64,000 bases of DNA from Maribacter orientalis (GTDB lineage: Bacteria > Bacteroidota > Bacteroidia > Flavobacteriales > Flavobacteriaceae), in the NCBI RefSeq assembly GCF_900109345.1, contig NZ_FNZN01000001.1:7883-71882 (forward strand). The letters are read 5' to 3'. The position numbers and the translations under genes are program-made. Under the pieces are notes generated by a model. That model had not been told where the DNA came from. It made no database searches and saw only the letters and a program-made list of their open reading frames with translations. Below are positions 63,401 through 64,000 of this stretch, piece after piece. Numbering within the stretch: the first letter of the stretch is position 1; every line of letters starts with the position of its first letter.

Positions 63401-64000
63401 ATTGCGTAGTAACCTTTTTGAAAGTTCATTTTTGGAGAATCTAGGTAACGGACAGTTTTCCGTTAAAGCTTTGCCGAAAAGTTGTCAAATGGGTCCAATT
63501 GAGGGTATACTTGTTGACGATTTTGATGGAGATGGTGCTTTAGATGCATTATTAACAGGTAATTCATATACAACGGAAGTCTCTATAGGAAGGTATGATG
63601 CCATTAAAGGAATTGTTTTAAAAGGAAACGGCAAAGGTCAATTTTCAACCTTACCTTTTGAAAAAAGCGGTTTTTTGAATGATTGGGACGCTAGTGCATT
63701 ATCTAAATTGACAAAAGCAGATGGTACAATGTATGTGCTTGTGGCAAATAATGATGCTCCCTTAAAAATATTTGAACTAAATAATCAACAAGAAGCTCCA
63801 TTAAGCAGTATCAAAGTTCCTGCAAATATAGTCAGTGCCGAGATTATTCTAAAAGACGGAACAAGCTACAAACGGGAATTTTATCTTGGTGAGGGTTACT
63901 TGTCGCAAAACAGCAGAAGCATCTTTTTAAATAATCATATGAAGACCATAAAATTGAAGGATAATCGTGGCGATAGTAAAACGGTTTATGAGGAAGGTTC
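60474..64000 (+). CDS. Giant FG-GAP/VCBS + ASPIC/UnbV lipoprotein, copy 2 (3' end outside window)
   Basis: The start ATG overlaps the previous stop (ATGA), so translation is coupled. Lipoprotein signal (LLIGFSTIIFSCGRK). The order matches copy 1: FG-GAP lobe (VAVGDINNDGLPDVYF onward), ASPIC/UnbV (GIGATIKI; YLSRGYESAVDRTVHFGIG; ITWPDERE), then a second lobe beginning LPHMHSRNGPGIAVGDVN. About 1175 codons are visible, and the last line aligns with the final residues of copy 1, so only a few codons should be missing. The duplication looks old because the two differ throughout while keeping layout. Confidence 0.9.
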   Translation, partial: MKRIYSYVFLLIGFSTIIFSCGRKQPELFRLLTPKDTGIQFENTIIENDSVNVFEFMNIYTGAGVAVGDINNDGLPDVYFSGNMVSGRLFLNKGGLKFEDISETAGILNSSWGTGVTMVDINQDGWLDIYVCVSGGAKESERANLLYINNGNLTFEEKAADYGLADTRQSMHAAFFDYDKDQDLDMYLLVNPAAYEQLVNTSKPRKLNGESLSNDRLYRNEGNGTFLDVTMEAGILTEGYGLGIGVSDINNDSWPDIYISNDFIGSDILYINQKDGTFDNKLSEFINHSSYAGMGNDVADMNNDGKTDILVLDMRPEDNKRQKLIISSTGYDRFQLMLKAGYDPQYSRNTLQLNRGGDEFSEIGFMSGISSTDWSWSPLFADYDNDGFKDIYITNGFLRDLGNLDYINYQNIYDNPLGDYDAKMRKKLESIRDLPPAKLNNYAYRNKGDVTFENVTKDWGIDIPSCSNGAAYADLDNDGDLDLIVNNVNQPAFLYENTANARENSNYLRVQLKGEKGNLDGIGATIKITTDSITQFYEQYLSRGYESAVDRTVHFGIGKFTSIDSLKITWPDEREQILTNIKANQLLTLDQSLAKFKDSTISGSSYDFSLFTNVTDSLGIFYNHKEDPMVDFNIQYILPHMHSRNGPGIAVGDVNNDDFEDFYIGGAAGFPGKLFLQNSKGQFSASPFAPEANFEDMGALFFDVDGDQDQDLYVVSGGVSSDNSNTSYQDRLYINDGKGNFIRFLDFPELNSSGSVVNASDFDHDGDLDLFIGGRVSPGSYPTPAKSYLLENVSDSKTGKIGFRDISASINNWNKLTMVTSALWTDYDNDGWTDLMVVGEFMPITLFHNNRGKLEYVEPVKAGLLNTSGWWNSVSGGDFDNDGDIDYLLGNLGLNNRYNVSKQTPVSIYAKDFDKNGKIDPVMSYFTEGEEYIVHSRDEIIGQIKAMRARFKTYESYSDVTFEDAFLPDEVDGSYILRSNLFESSFLENLGNGQFSVKALPKSCQMGPIEGILVDDFDGDGALDALLTGNSYTTEVSIGRYDAIKGIVLKGNGKGQFSTLPFEKSGFLNDWDASALSKLTKADGTMYVLVANNDAPLKIFELNNQQEAPLSSIKVPANIVSAEIILKDGTSYKREFYLGEGYLSQNSRSIFLNNHMKTIKLKDNRGDSKTVYEEG

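Noticed and set aside
56956..64000. RNA-binding or toxin function for the FG-GAP/ASPIC pair
   Set aside because: ASPIC/UnbV proteins are sometimes labelled RNA-binding, but these are surface lipoproteins with calcium-type FG-GAP loops and no RNA-binding motif.

Overview
The window is a chromosomal segment of an AT-rich member of the Bacteroidota, most likely a marine Flavobacteriaceae (a Zobellia/Maribacter/Arenibacter-like organism; the genus is a guess). Three things point there: type IX secretion sorting domains at the left edge, Bacteroidota-type promoters (TTG, then TAnnTTTG) before several genes, and a SusC/SusD pair with PUL-type enzymes. GyrA carries Thr82 and Asp86 at its quinolone-determining positions.

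Region 1, bases 1-23,980, is core genome. It holds the end of a T9SS-exported repeat protein and an orphan T9SS sorting-domain fragment, yebC, and a tight operon gcvT-glsA-epimerase-pterin dehydratase. The threonine operon thrA-thrB-thrC follows, preceded by a Thr/Ile-rich leader ORF. Then come the NAD(P)HX repair enzyme, a small unknown protein, clpC divergent from gyrA, a TPR protein, a thiolase with an NlpC/P60-like protein that lacks the catalytic cysteine, and a PgpH-like 7TM-HD protein. The region ends in tRNA-Ser(GCU) and tRNA-Pro(UGG).

Region 2, about 24.0-64.0 kb, begins just past tRNA-Pro. A non-coding stretch with two short tandem duplications, possibly the scar of an integrative element, is followed by a large carbohydrate-utilisation island. 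It opens with a decayed CBM9-like lipoprotein gene (one frame, four nonsense codons), a secreted NodB-like putative deacetylase and a DUF5916 outer-membrane protein. A LacC/FruK-type PfkB kinase, a DUF1080 lipoprotein, an EamA transporter and a Tat-exported barrel-like protein come next, the last with a (TTCC)7 tract upstream. A redox group (LamG lipoprotein, cytochrome c, FAD amine oxidase) leads into a long minus-strand cluster: four Amidohydro_2-type hydrolases in two related pairs, two GH109-like NAD-dependent proteins, a GH36-like alpha-galactosidase/alpha-N-acetylgalactosaminidase, an MBL-fold hydrolase, a GatY/KbaY-type aldolase and a second PfkB kinase. A DeoR/AgaR-like regulator stands divergent from an AgaS-like isomerase. 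SusC, SusD and two paralogous giant FG-GAP/ASPIC lipoproteins close the window; the last is cut by its end.

Working hypothesis: the island takes up and degrades a glycan containing alpha-linked galactosamine or N-acetylgalactosamine. Surface capture by SusC/D and the FG-GAP proteins would be followed by trimming by GH36, GH109 and deacetylase-like enzymes. Intracellular conversion would run through AgaS, a PfkB kinase and the class II aldolase (tagatose-6-phosphate route) under AgaR-like control. No NagA-type deacetylase and no recognisable GalNAc kinase are present, while four amidohydrolases and a Tat/cytochrome redox group with no assigned role are. These are the most promising leads to new biology here.
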